From the NCBI RefSeq assembly GCF_016545825.1, contig NC_052613.1:43196112-43260111 (forward strand): a stretch of DNA of 64,000 nucleotides, read 5' to 3'. This stretch comes from Eucalyptus grandis (Eukaryota > Streptophyta > Magnoliopsida > Myrtales > Myrtaceae). Both the position numbers and the translations under genes were made by a program. The notes under the pieces were generated by a model. That model had not been told where the DNA came from. It worked only from the letters and a program-made list of their open reading frames with translations, and searched no databases. Shown in pieces: positions 44,242-57,565 of this stretch. How positions within the stretch are numbered: the stretch's first letter is position 1; each line of letters begins with the position of its first letter.

Positions 44242-46329
44242 CGGCATTTACACTCCCTGGCTGGGCATCCCGACACTCCCGGAGCATCGTCGGCTCACAC
44301 CTCTGACGGCATTCCCATTTATCATAGTTCACATTCACATTTATGGCTCAATCAAAACACGGCCTATGATATGATGGCAACATGATCATTTTCAGCATTT
44401 TGATTCTTGTATGTAGTTCCAAATATCATCACATATGCAGCAAGATCCAATCACTTATGACAACACAATCCATGGGGTCCATACAACTTAGAATAATCCA
44501 TACATCATGACTTTTTGAAATTTACCAAAATCCAGCATGCACAATTTCAGAAAACATATTAATTAAATACCCACATGATCTTCAGAAATTATGAAATCTG
44601 AACATGTGTTAGTCAAGATGTAAAGACAGAAACTCCATGTAGAACACATGCCCAAAAGAACTTCACACAAGAAGATATAGTTCACACATTACAGCTTACA
44701 AATTCGGACACATCAGATTGCGTGGTTCTTGAAATATTTTAAGTTAAATACACGAATTTCCTCAAAAAATTATGAAATTTTACTAGGTGATAGTCAAGAC
44801 CCTAAGGTAGATTTTTCATGCGGACATCAAGGCCAGATTCGTCCTAGATAATTAACTATGGACGGTCGAAGCCCCTGTTCCTCGTACCGAACATTCCAGG
44901 TTTAGCTGTCTCCAAAAAATCAAGATTTCACTACTTATCTTCCTTCATTTCCTCTGAATTTTTGATATGTTTTGCCTCACGGGGTCCACTACAACTTTCA
45001 CTAAGGAATCTAGGTGAGATTCTCAAAGGAAATTCACTGTATAGTCCACGAAGTCGCTGGAGTGCAGTACAACATTTCCAGATCTATCATCTTCAAAGGA
45101 AAAATCGTTTCACTAGGCTAAACTTGTTAGTTTTACCTAAAATTTGAGTATGTTAGGATTCAAGATGTTTTCTACAACTTTTGTGAAGAAGTCGATGTGA
45201 AATTCTCAGTAAAAAGTGACATGCAACACACAAAACCACCAAGAGGTCAACAAAACAGTTTCAGATCTAGCGTTTTCGTAGAGGGAGGGTTTTACCTCTC
45301 AAAAATCAGCCATTTTGTCTCAAATTTCATTATGTTATACTTTAAGATGTTGTATACAACTTTCATGAAGAAGTCAAAACCAAAATTTGACTCAAACTCC
45401 GCATGCAAGCCTCTACAACATTCTGGGTCAGGCTGATTACTAGAAAACAGAATGCTATTTCAAAACAACACCCATACAACTTCGGTTTTTCACACCCTAA
45501 GCACACGAAATTCATCACCTTTCACTAGCACATCCTAGACACAACATGCAAGAGTAGATCAATGGATCTAACTTGCCTCCAAACCGAGCTACAGCGAGCA
45601 CGACGGCGGCAAATGGTGGACGCACGGGTGGCTGCAGGCAACAGACGAGCAGCTTCCTCCTTCGCATGGCCTCTTCTCTTCTCTCTTAGTTCCTCACTCT
45701 CTCGACAGCCCTCTCTCTCTCTCTCCCTTATGGTCGACAGCCCCCTTAAACCGGCCACCCCTTCCTTTTTGTTTCCCCTTCAATTCAATCATTAGCCATC
45801 ATTAGGAGCCACCCAAAATGACCAATAGATGAAGCCCTCTTTTTGCCACTTGGCAAATCCCATGCATGATGGGCTTGAAGATGGGCCGGCTCCTCCACCC
45901 TTGTGGTCGACGGCAGCCCCCTTCATGGGCTTCATGGGCCAAGCCAATTTGGCCCACTTTAGGTCCAATACCCTTGGGCCTAAAGTTCAATCTTAATTAA
46001 TTCAAATTTCACTTTTAATAATTCATTTTTAATTCCCTCTTTTATAAATTTCAAATTCACAATTTCATATGGCCATAAAACTTGTAACATTTAAACTATA
46101 GGGATCAATTCTATGAGGTGCATACCCAAGAACAAATTTTTCTTATCGACTTATCTTATAATACTAATTTTAATAACTGATAAACACAAGACACATAACA
46201 CTTGGTCTTAAAAGAAAATCAATGGCTAAAGCATAAACCAAAGGCAATTTCATTACCTAATCATAGACTTTAATACATATAGAGGTTGCCTTGAATTTTG
46301 GATGCCACAAATACTATCTATTCGATACT

Positions 46330-46575
46330 GTCAACACTGTATATGCTCACATAAGCTGAAAATGATAGATAGTAGCTTGCAGAAGTTGATATAGATAGAT
46401 AGTAGCTCCCACAAGCTGATATATGGATTGTTGCTCTTACAAGCTGATAAACAATCATTACTCACATAAGCTGATATAATATGATGCTCTCACACGCTGA
46501 CATATCAAGCACTTATAGGCTGATTTAGCATACTACTCTCATAAGCTGAAAACCCAATGCTTACACAAGTTGAAC
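46330..46575 (-). repeat. Minisatellite of the split minus-strand LTR
   Basis: Read in plus it is a run of ctcacataagctgatata-type units (about 9, at 25-35-bp steps). The reversed form, tatcagcttgtgagag, is the same motif as the array at 29598. Confidence 0.75.
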
Positions 46576-48750
46576 TACGATAAACCCATCTCGAGCAAGA
46601 ACTTTGTGCCTTGCACACCAATCCCTCAATTACATAATGAACTTGGCCCAATTTCATCATGTTAAAATATACCCGACGAAAATAATCGTATGTGGGTACA
46701 CGGTCAGCCTCAGCCAAAGTATAATATCTTTACTTCATAAAATCCCATTAATTATATAATTGATAAAAACATTCCTGGTGCTGTAAACCGATGCCTGGTA
46801 ATTTTCTAAATAAATATTGAAATTATTAACTTTTGAGATAAATATCAAAAATTACAATTCACACTCAAATTGCACAAACCAACACTCAATCAAATCAAAT
46901 AATCATACCATTGCGATCAGCACAAAATTTCGATCACCAGCTATCCCGGTCTCATTTTCGGAAAATAATAATTAATTAAATAATTACCAAAATTAATTAA
47001 TAAATACCAATAAATGCAATTTAGACCGAAAAAGCCTAATTAAATACCAAAACGGGCTCGGAAAATTTCCGAACCTATTTAAATAAATACTACAACGTAT
47101 CTACTTGTTAATTGCACTACTCTAACTGCCTAACATACAATATTGAACGATTAAATTACTAATCCATTCTAACTAATCACCTAATCCATACTTAACCTAA
47201 ACTAATAAACTCTTAAGTATAATTAACTCCCTAAACAAAGATTAGTGAGTAAACTCACTAGATTTGCGAGTCGGTAAGTTCACTTCAACAAGGACGCGGA
47301 GATGAGCCACAAACTCCAAAGTGAGAGCACCTTTCGAGGCCCGGATGCAGTCCAAAATGTGCCAAACAGTGCCCATCACACCTAGGGCTTCTTGGTTCTA
47401 TAATTGGGCCAAATAAGGAGGCTAAGCGACTGGTTGGGGCCGAAACAATGAGATAGGGCTAGGCAGAGCTATTGTGGGTCTAGGCAGGCAACGACGGAGC
47501 TCCACAGCGGTAAAGGTGAGCTAGACGAGCTTCGGCTGAGCTTGGCGTGGCGTGGCGTGAGGAGCCTCAAACTAGGCGGCACAGTGGTTGAATAGGCTGG
47601 ACGACGCAGCAGGGGTGTGGACTCGCGTGGAGGCGTAACAGCGAGCGAGCGACTCCAGAGGCTTGGTGAGCGGTCGACGGTGAGGGAGGGGGCTGCTCTG
47701 CTCGATTTTCTAGTTTTCGGAGACTTCAAGTTGCTGAAATGGAGGCGTTGATGGCAAGGGGAAGGAGAAAGGGGACCGGCTGCCTTTGGAGGGTCCCTTC
47801 AAGCTCATCTTCTATCCTTTTGTCCCCTAGAAGAGGTCCCACCATGGCTACTGGCTTCCTCAACAATTTTCCAGCCTCAAAGCTTCCTCTAGAAGCCTTG
47901 GAAGTGGTCAAAAAGTGTGGAGCATGGGGGGACAAATTTGAAGACATTTTCCTCAACTCATCTCCACTTCTCTCTTGAATTGATTCAATTTGGCCTGAAA
48001 AAATTCCATCATCGAGTTCTCGATCAAATTGGTATTTTTCCTTGCCCATAGAACCAACTTACATCCAAAAAATGTGATAAGAAAGGTCCCCTGAATTTTC
48101 CAATCGAAAACGACCCTATATTGACTTTTCACCAAAAATCTCGATTTGTAGAAAAAATCTACGGAAGATGAGTTAAGTTCCTAAAATGAGTCGTGACTTG
48201 ATAGAACTTTCAATTTCTAAAATCAGATTCAAATTCGCGGTTAATTTGAATCTAGCACGATTTTAGCGTGACCTAGCATACCAGATAGCTTTTAGAAAAT
48301 TTTGGTGCAAATGACCCGTGGTCAATTTTCTTCGAGCCACATTAAGCCTCTTTGATACATTTGTGACTCTCGGTGATCGTAAAAATCTCGAGATTTCAAA
48401 TACAGACACAGGGTACCAAAATGATAGAAAAATCAGTCTAGTACCAGTTGACGTGAATTTTGTAATTTGGTGGAATCACCCACATTTAGCCATACATCTT
48501 TGTCAAACTGATCTATCTCTGATTTCTAATCGACTTTTAACTATGCCGTAATGATCTCTGTAGATGAGCACAGTTGAGTAATCGATTCCTGGTTGAATTC
48601 CCAAGTCTATTGCATTAAAATCCCTTAATGGCTTTCCCAGATAATCTAGTTATCCCTAGAATGATCAGCTCTGAGCATAACACTAAAGGCATATCAATGA
48701 AAGACCCGATTAATTCAATTGAAAACACAACTGAAATTCCAGGAAGTCAC

Positions 48751-48933
48751 GTAAGTCTAATCCGAATTGAAAACAATATGCCTCAATATCATCGATCTAA
48801 GAGAGAGACTTGACCTAGCGTGCTTCCACATACATCCAAGAACCATCACAAATCTTGTCTCAAAGGCTAGGGGTATTCTTATGCATCGACCATGGACTTT
48901 GAACTCATACAAACATACATACATACATACATT

Positions 48934-48976
<43 letters not shown>

Positions 48977-49520
48977 CTCAAATGAGCACACACGAAACTT
49001 TACCACATAGAACAAGCACATCTAACAATAACAAGGCTTCTAGATAATTCAACCTATGTTATAATAAATCTAGTTTACACCATAAAACAATGGCTTCTTG
49101 AAATCAAACTCGAACGTGAATGTAAATGGATCATTGCCAATAATGATAACAAACCAAGCAACCTTAACAATAACCTAACTTTTCCATATTTACCTTAATC
49201 GTCATAACCCAAGCAATCTCATTAGCAAACCATACAAAATTAATACATATTTCTAACCTCTCTAGGATGGCTTAATCCTAACTCCTAGTACAAGCAAAAC
49301 TAACCTAAATCTGAGCCATGTAATACAACGGCTTGGCCAAGTTTAGGGGATTTACTTACTAGCAACCAGGACATGAACAAGGGACGGATGGTGGCTTGAG
49401 ACTCACTGCAACACTAGGGCAGCGTGAGCATGGTAGCTCGAGACAGCTCGAGACAGCAAGACGATGGTGCGAGGATGGCAACAGCGTGCAACAGCAACCA
49501 AGAGAAAGAGAGGGAGAGAG

Positions 49521-49562
<42 letters not shown>

Positions 49563-50574
49563 AAGAGTGAGGAGGTTAGTCAAGGGGGAGAGAGAGGGAG
49601 AGAAAATGAGAGAAAAGGAAGAGAACTTAGAGAAGAAGGAGATGGAAGTGAAAGAAAGGACGTCCATTAAACGTTAAATGTCTTCTAAATTACTGTCCTA
49701 AGTTCATGATAACCTCTTGGCTTGTATTGCAAGAATGAATCTCCACTGCTCATTTGCGCAAGCCTGTCTTTCAAGCTTCTTTGGCCAATAATGCTTCTAG
49801 TTACAAGAGGACTAGAATTGTTACACAAACCAAGTGGTCTAATTCTCTGAGTCTCCCTCCTAATTGGGTGCCTAACCCCTCTTAATTGGCCTCCAAATAT
49901 TTTGTCTCACCTCAATTTAATCTTAGGAAGTTAAGTTAGTCTCACCTGTAGAGTTATTAGAGTCTAAGTCCCAAAATTAGCACATATTTCCAATTAATGC
50001 ACTAATGTACTAACTTTCGAAATTCTAAGAATAGGTCTAAGCCTTGCAAGACAATTTGTCTCACAAGTTTATCCTATTTGGCAGTGAAAAGGGGGGTCCT
50101 ATCCGCTTCCAAATTCACTCTCAATCAATCTAGATTCTAGAGGATGAGATTTTAGTAAAAGATTAATGGGATAGGAATAATTTGAGATCACCTACGAGCG
50201 ATACCCATAATTAGACCAAGTTTGTGACTAAGTTTCGATTGGAAATGGCCCTAACGTGACCTATGCTAATTAGGTGGCATCAACAGGAGTCGTATGGTTG
50301 GACTTGAACCAAGTTCAATGCTTGTTCGGGGTTCTACACATGACTTATACTTGTCACATAATCATGTAGGATCAATCAACTTGTCTTGGCTCACGATCGC
50401 ATGGAATTAGATTAAGGTAATTCACAAAAGGTACAGTGATTGTGTGAAGTCACCTGCGACTAGTATATACTCGAGCTGAATGAATCTATCTTTGTCCATT
50501 GATCAACTCGTGACGACACGTGATCATCCATGATCGCTCTAGTCTAACACAACATGGTCTAAGGTTGCCTTGCC
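48751..50574. other. Spacer with microsatellites, no gene
   Basis: It contains (CATA)n at 48913-48932, (TA)n at 48938-48970 and a long (GA)n at 49528-49556. Apparent ORFs at 49359-49677 on both strands (R/E-rich or S/L-rich) come from the GA tract. From 50090 to 50574 the sequence has an LTR-like look (ttaggtggcatcaacaggagtcg) and continues at 53861 after the inserted LTR. Confidence 0.5.
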
Positions 50575-50579
50575 CTTAA

Positions 50580-53500
50580 TGTGACACCCCAAACCACCTA
50601 GGGTCGCCACAGGCACCTGACGTTACACCTAATGGAACACTAGCCACATCTCTTAAAAGAAGCGTCGTAAATCATAGACACATTTTTTTTTTAAAACGGT
50701 CCCAGCGCGACTCATTAACGGAAGCAAAATATAACATCGCCATCTCTCCCTCCTAACAACCATGATACAATTGTACACCACTAAATACCATAATAAAAGA
50801 CAAAGCCACGCCACTTTTATTTACATATTTTTGTAATGGATTTTCGCAAGTTGATACAACAAAAGAAAGCCAAGATTTTCAGCTACACTTGGCCACATCC
50901 CAAAAAGATACTATGACCCCTAAAGTAGTCACATGACGTCCTCCATCTAATAGCGGCGGCTATTTCTAAAAAGAAACTCTAGCTCTCTACCCCTCACGCA
51001 ACCATCACACCCATCCTGGCGCGTCGGGTGGTGGTGGCGGCAACATCCCCCTAAACACTCCGTCTCGGCGAACATGAACTGACAGGAACTCCTGGATGAT
51101 TGGGCCCCCAGCTAGGCCCACATCGTACATAACCAGCACTTGCACTCACACAAAAGTCAATCCAGAGACGGTGACGCAGTCGATCTTCGTACATTCTACT
51201 TCTACATTCGATGGGAGGCCATAGAAGGTACCTCGTGTGACGGTAGGAAGCAACATCTTTCTAATCTGAAATGTTGGTCCCCAAATGGGTGAGTACAACC
51301 ACTCAGTAGGTAAAGGAATCCAATAAACACTTAATGCATCATACAAATGCAATCACAACATCATACATGCCACTCATGCATCCGAGCATACTTACCTCGA
51401 AGCCATACATATACCATCATACATCTTCATCACAATCAGAACACATACATGTCATCATGCCACGGGTGATCATCCTCATATCATATATGCAAATCATCAT
51501 GCCATAGGTGATTATCATCATATCATATCATATATGCATGATTCAATTTCCACATTTAACTTTCAATTCGATCACCACATCACTCTTTCTCGGGATCATC
51601 AATTTCATCTCATACTTTACACTTGCACCCCATCCTGGCATTGCGAGAAAAACCTCCGGCATTCAGCCATTTAATGCCACCGGGCATCCGGCACCCCCAC
51701 ATTCCAGGCATCTCGCATCCCAACTAGCATCATGAGGCATCCCCTCGGGCAAAGACTTCCAAGGTTTCCGGCACCCAACCATTCCGGGCATCTCGAAACT
51801 CCCGAGGCCATCCGGCCATGTATCTCTATACATTCCGAGCATCCGGCACCCCCCATCACGAGCATCCGGATACTCCCAGGGCATTATCATCCGCCATAAA
51901 CAGTTTCCTCATTTATCATTATTCATGTTTACCAATTTAGGTCTCAACTCAGCATGGCACATGATGTAATGACAAACAAAATCACTTTCATCCTTTGATC
52001 TATACATGCATCATCAGTCAGCATCATACATGCAGCAAGACGCAATCATTCATAAAAATAAAATTTATGGAATTCGTACAATTTAAAGTAGTCCATTTAT
52101 CATGCCTTTTTGAAATTTATTTAAATTCCAGCCTGTACCATTTTTTGAAAATATTTAAATTAAATATCCATGTGATTCTCAAAAATCATGAAATTAAGGC
52201 ACGTGATAGACAAGACAATAAGATATTGATTTCATGAAAAATACATGGCCAATAGAGTTCCACACAAAAGATATCATTCACACAAATACAGCATGCAATT
52301 TCGGATAAAAACAGAATGTGCAGTTTTTAAAATAATTCGATTAAAATATTCGAACGACCTCCGAAAATTATGAAATTTTACTATGTTATATTTAAGACAC
52401 TAAAGTATATTTTTCATGAAGACTTCTAGGCCAAATTCGTTTTAGATAATTTTCTATAGTCATCCGAAGCTTCTGGTTCTCATACCGAAACGTCCAGTGT
52501 AGTCATCTCCGAAATACTGAGTTTTTACCCAATTATTCTTCTTTTTTTTCCACTGAAATTTGTATATGTTTTAATTCAAGAGGTCCCCTAAAACTTTCAT
52601 TAAGGGATCTAAGTCAAATATCCAAAGAACAGTCACCATATGGGTCCATGAAGTCTCGGGTGTCCAGTACCACGTCTCCAGATTTGCCGTCTTCAAGAGT
52701 AAGTCGATTCACTAGGCTAAACTTGTTCATTTTACTTCAAATTTTAGTATGTTATTATTTAAGGTGTTCTATACAAGTTTCATGAAGAAGTCGAAGAGAG
52801 ATTCTTGATAACAATCAACATGCAACCACAAATCTACCACAAGGTCAGCAAAACAGTTCCAGATCTAGTGTCTCCGTAGGATGAGAGTTTGACCCCATAA
52901 AGCTCCACCATTTTGCACCAAATTTTATTATGTTGTAGTTTAAGATGTTGGTTACAAATTTCATGAAGAAATAAAAGTCAAAATCGAACTTAAAACATGC
53001 ATACAAGCTCTCACAAGATTCTGGCTCAGGTGGTTCATGCGAAAACAGCAACATCACTCAAGAACAAGTCATTCTAGATTCGGTTTCTCCCATCCTAACA
53101 TCCGAAACTCACCACAAAAAATCATACATACAAGGCACACATGCAAGAGTGGAAATCAGTCCCAACTTTCCTCAAAGACCAAGCGGACAGCGGCGCACGA
53201 ACGGCACACCGGCGACGGACAGATGGCGTGCGGGCGGCGACGGAGCGACTCCTTCTCCCTCTCAGTTCCTCTCCTCTCAGCGCCCTTCTCTCTCTCGCAA
53301 CCCTCTCTCTCTCTATCTCTCTCTTTGGCTTGGACGGAACCAACCAGCCACTCTCTCTCATCCTCTTCCTTTTATTCCCCCAAATCTCCATCATTGGCAA
53401 TGATTACTTGCCACTTCCAATGGCCAATGCATGCAAGTCCTCCTTGCCACTTGGCAAGGCCCATGCAATGGGCCGGCCACCCCCTTTTGGGCCTCACTTG

Positions 53501-53860
53501 GGCCGGCGATAGCCCCATCCGTGGGCTTCTATTGGGCCGGCCAGCTTGGCCCATCTTAGGCCCATCCCTCTTGGGCCTAAGACCCAAGCTTAATTACCCT
53601 AAAATCAACCCTTTTAAACTTACTTAAACCCCTATTAAATTGAAGTACTAAATTACAAATTAAGATAACTATAATTTATCACACACACATGGCCAAAAAT
53701 AAAACTTCATTTCCCAAAATTCAATCCATTAAAGATTTGGCCATACATCTCATCGCAACTCATAGACTAGGAGGCTACAAAATACAATAGCAGTACTTCT
53801 ATCACCTATTCATAGCTCATGGCATATTTAGGGATTTTTATGAAATTCCAGGATGCCACA
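50580..53860 (-). mobile_element. Third B-family solo LTR (3281 bp), target duplication CTTAA
   Basis: It starts TGTGACACCCCAAACC and ends CCAGGATGCCACA. CTTAA is found at 50575-50579 and 53861-53865. Internal order matches the inner B LTR at 40556: aacggaagca, tgggtgagta, ATCAT repeats (51400-51540), ccgggcatccgg repeats (51650-51890), ~190-bp repeats and a CT-rich block (53270-53400). The longest ORF of the window (196 codons, 53037-53627) lies in that CT-rich block and reads as low-complexity S/L/P. Confidence 0.93.
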
Positions 53861-53865
53861 CTTAA

Positions 53866-54302
53866 TTAGCTACTTGGCTCGTGAACACTCCTTAAGATTG
53901 ACTGACAGCCTATTTTTGTTATTGGCATGCCAACCCTTGGTCCTTTCCACGCATCCGAAATAGGGGTCCAAATTGAAGATGTCACCTTAGGACTTCCAAT
54001 GTACTTATCATTTTTTTTTTTTTGGTGCTAATTGTTTAAGTGATATCTGTGAGTACTTGATTTTAAAATGAGATATTTCAATTAATTAGAGCAACTCATA
54101 TTTTAATTCCGATATTTAGAATCTAAAAGTTAATTGCAATTTAATCAGATCATTTCGTTTATTTGTAATCTTGTTACATCACTAGAATTGATTCTTCACA
54201 TAAACTATTCAGAAAATCTCCTATGATATCTTAAAGTTGGATAGTAGACAGGGACAGTGGGAATCTCGTTAATCCATTCATGTGCATCACTAATTAGATG
54301 AT

Positions 54303-54334
<32 letters not shown>

Positions 54335-55900
54335 AACTCCCGCCGTTTACCCGCGCTTGGTTGAATTTCTTCACTTTGACATTCAGAACACTAGGCAAAA
54401 ATCACATTGTGACAAAACCATATATTTCTCATTATAATGTCATGAATGGAAATGTTATTTATTTCAAGTGATGTTGATAGAAGGAACGCTTTGTTATTAC
54501 TGATATTATCCGAAGTGCACATTGGAATGACGCCTAAAAGCTGGATGGACATTGGTAGAGAGTGAACACGTATAGAACAAGAAGGAGTTTGTGAAGTGGA
54601 AACCGTGATGAGGTGAATATTTGAGTGAAGTCTTGCTCAAAAATGTACTCGGGAAGACCAACGATAGTAGTTTTTGAGTCGATAACTTGGTCAGACTTAT
54701 TGGATTGCTAATAAAGGTCGCCCCCTATATCAATTGCGAAAAAAACTATTCATCACGTTTTGAATTTTTTCAGAAATGACTATTTGTATCGCTTACAAAA
54801 TAAATGAACAAAAAATAAGTCATTTTTTATGAAAATGTTCGGACATAAATTGTTGGCGATAATGAAAATAATTTCATAGACTATTATTTCAAGCAATACA
54901 TGTAATTATTTTTAAGAAAATGTTTTCAAATCATTCATTTTCCACGAGACAAATAAAATCTTATTATTATTATTATTATTTTATTTTTTTTATTTGTTAA
55001 TTGCCCAATATTCAGATGTTTTCCAGTATACATACGTGCACGCACGTACCGGATATGATCCGAATACTTTTGGCTCCCTCAAGTAAAAATGCCAAGATTT
55101 AACTGTTGCAATTGTAGTTGCAGTGCATTATTAACCTGGTTTAGGCAAGTGTCACCCAATTGCAACTGCATCACCCCCAAGTGCTCATATTTTTCACAAA
55201 CAAAGTGTCCTTAAAAAACTGAGTTCATTGCCAATTTGCCATAGAGAGAACATAGATGATCACGGTGTAAAATTGGACGATGGACTATCGATGTGAGGAG
55301 CTGAAGGCCATGTCGACTTGTAAAGTTATATAGAGCAAGAGAGAACAAAAAAGGTGGTTGGATGGATGTGTGGGTGTGAGAGAGAGAGAGAGTTGACATG
55401 AGTGTTGTCATTTATATGTAAATATGTAGTCTAGAATGGAGAGATATATGACAAGAGGAATTTACACCTTCTCCTGGTATACTAGCCTAATGGCCAAGTA
55501 GACACTATATCTTTGTTCAAAAGTAACATGACGCTATATATCTTCGTTGGATGCAGTCTATTCCATAAATAAGGCAGATATTCAGTTCGTTCAAGACTTG
55601 TCAACACCAAAAAACTGAATCGATTCCGAGATAACAATAAAGCAACTGGAATAATATATCTTCGTTGGATGCAGTCTATCCATAAATGAGGATATGAAAG
55701 TTCGTCTAAATCTTTCACTTGCTTTTAGCTTTTCCAAAGTCCAAGTTGATATCTAGCACATTTCTTCACCAACGACTGTCCCATTCATTATATTCAAAGA
55801 GCCTTTAACGAACTCTGAAGTCAATGTGCATTGCCAAAATACATGGTTAACCCCTTATATGTCCCATTTATGGTCTGGGAGTCCATAGAAGATTCAAAGA
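53866..55900. other. Spacer, no gene recognised
   Basis: 53866-53985 matches 37604-37712 (end of a further LTR family). Beyond that the sequence is AT-rich and looks single-copy, with (TTA)n at about 54961-54980 and a GA tract at 55378-55392. A 26-bp phrase with tcttcgttggatgcagtc occurs twice, near 55545 and 55660, as a direct repeat about 115 bp apart. No ORF exceeds 80 codons. Confidence 0.5.
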
Positions 55901-55929
55901 TAGTTCTATCTGTCCTGCCTCGGATTTTG

Positions 55930-56200
55930 CAAATCGGAGTAGCTAAGCTAATAGCGCTATGTATCTAAGATCTTCTCAAATCCTAAGTTCGGATATTCTA
56001 CAGCTCACAAAACGATCTTAATCTTAAGTTTTGGGCTAAAGTCGCCACCAATCGGTTCGGAAAACCTTAGTCAATTGGACACCTATGGGTCAAGGCAGTA
56101 ATGGAAAATTCAGCGACCAAAGTGCACGTGTAAAGGAAACTGGTCGACGAAAAGTAGAGGTCTTAGATTTGGTGTATGTTTACACGTGGGGCAGATTAGC
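55930..56200 (-). mobile_element. Relic of a Tat/Ogre-like LTR end
   Basis: gtcgccaccaatcggttcgg at 56041 is the reverse complement of the text around 7453-7472 (aaaccgattagtggcgact) in the LTR at 5549. Nearby words also fit an LTR end. It is short and diverged. Confidence 0.4.
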
Positions 56201-57161
56201 ATTCCCCAACACGGTTGTAGTACCATAGCTCTATTTTCAGATAAAATCCTATATCATTTATTCTGTATATTCCTAAGCATGCATGATTTTTTATTTTATT
56301 AAATATGTTTCCAAAACATATATTCGACGTGGTATTAAGTGATGAAAGTGTTTTCTCCTATGTAGTGGCTTGACTCTATTTGTGTAAAATTGTGCAGGTA
56401 TATATGTGTCATGCCCCGATCCTCTGAGCATCTTTCCATCTCTCTTCGGTTAATTAAATAGCGACGTCCTAGGACGCATCGCTAACCCATTCATTTTTAA
56501 ATGTACACGCGTAAGAAAATAAATAATCCCCAGACAACAATTCAATGAGATAGAAAAGTAGGGTCCCCATTCTTTGAAAATCGCAACACACCTTTATACT
56601 TATCAGATTAATTTATGTACATTACTTGCTTATATTTACAAAGCATATAGAAAGGTTGACTCTTCAAAACAAGCTATCCTACAATCAGCTAGTCCGACTC
56701 GTTTGCTAATTCGGCAGAGTCCACGGGGCCAGGGCGAGATGATGGGTCCTCCACTACAACATCTGGAGGATCAACCAGATCCTCGTCACGAGCGGCCTCA
56801 AGCACTACGGAGGGGACATCGAAGGATTTGAGGGAACCTAGTCTAATACTGAAGGGATTGGTACGGAACCATGCGCTGAATCGATTAGGTATTTCCTAAT
56901 ATGGGACCTCTTCGATCTAGACTATGGTTACAATTAGGTCGTAAACCCAAAAACCTTTAGGATTGGGGTAACTGGAGACTTGCTCTGTAATCCTCATGGG
57001 ATGACCATGCAACTCGGGGAGAATCTCCATCCAAGGACTTAAAATGTTAACCCACAATGGGGTGAGACTATGTCTCGGCAAATTTTACCCTCTAAGCCTT
57101 GATTAGGAAGAAAATATACCATAAGGGCTGCTTAAGCACAATCACGAGGTATAGGACTTAC

Positions 57162-57179
57162 CTGGGCCTCCACTTCTTC
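57162..57179 (-). other. 18-nt microexon-like block, minus-strand LTR
   Basis: On the minus strand it follows ctaatttgcag and precedes gtaagtc. The donor-like GTGAGT is at 58172-58177. Confidence 0.5.
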
Positions 57180-57289
57180 CTGCAAATTAGTTCAATTCAT
57201 AAACTCGCAATCATATCATCAAATTAATCTGGATCAACTCAGCGATCAATTGACTCAGTCGATTACATGTCATCACGACCCTTTTTGGT

Positions 57290-57565
57290 CTGCTCATCTC
57301 ATATTATCTATAAGTCTGATTATATCAGGACTGCTCACTACTAAGCTAATAAATAGATTAGCTCGCTTCTGAGATGATCGGATATACTGCTCTTTGCTAA
57401 GCTGTCATATCGCCCGTAGGATGATATAGTATACCGGTAATGCTCAATCTAAGCTGATAAGGTATACCGCTCTCTGCTAAATTGACATATTGCCTGTATG
57501 CTGATATAATATACTAGTATACCACTCTCTGCTAAGCTGACATATTGCCCGCAGGCTAATATAAT
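57290..57565 (-). repeat. Minisatellite of the 56407 LTR
   Basis: Units such as ctgctcactactaagctgata and gctaagctgacatattgcccg recur about eight times, with a longer composite step of about 95-115 bp. The core agctgata is shared with the array at 46330. Confidence 0.7.

Larger units (their letters stand above)
39158..46309 (-). mobile_element. B-family solo LTR (about 3.46 kb), target duplication AATAC, itself split
   Basis: The two halves are 39158-40555 and 44247-46309. The left end, TATGGCACCCCGAA, is a mutated form of TGTGACACCCCGAA. The right end is TTGGATGCCACA. AATAC flanks it at 39153-39157 and 46310-46314. Its left half includes GTTTGCGGAAGCA (the reversed U5 motif), a gtgagta block, CAT-rich repeats and ccgggcatccggca repeats. 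The inner LTR at 40556 interrupts it. No gag or pol is present. Confidence 0.87.
38290..48750 (-). mobile_element. Tekay-like LTR in minus orientation, split by a nested LTR
   Basis: Two pieces, about 38290-39157 and 46315-48750, make one LTR of roughly 3.3 kb. The left piece holds the reversed U5 (ATGCGGAAGCGAA at 38385, gacgtcccaggatgcattgccgaccc) and the microexon-like block. The right piece holds the minisatellite, the AT-rich zone, a GTGAGT site (reversed at 47253-47258), a GC-rich block (47480-47700) and an end at ctgaaattccaggaagtcac that matches the reversed LTR start. The interruption is the B-family LTR at 39158-46309. Outer ends are approximate. Confidence 0.72.

Noticed and set aside
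49359..49677. R/E-rich and S/L-rich ORFs on opposite strands
   Set aside because: They arise from a (GA)n microsatellite.
53037..53627. Longest ORF of the window (196 codons)
   Set aside because: It lies in the CT-rich block of a solo LTR, reads as low-complexity S/L/P, and overlaps other frames of similar length on both strands. The sister LTRs do not keep the same frame.
56402..56406. ATATG as target duplication of the LTR at 56407
   Set aside because: No matching ATATG follows the right end, which is itself decayed.
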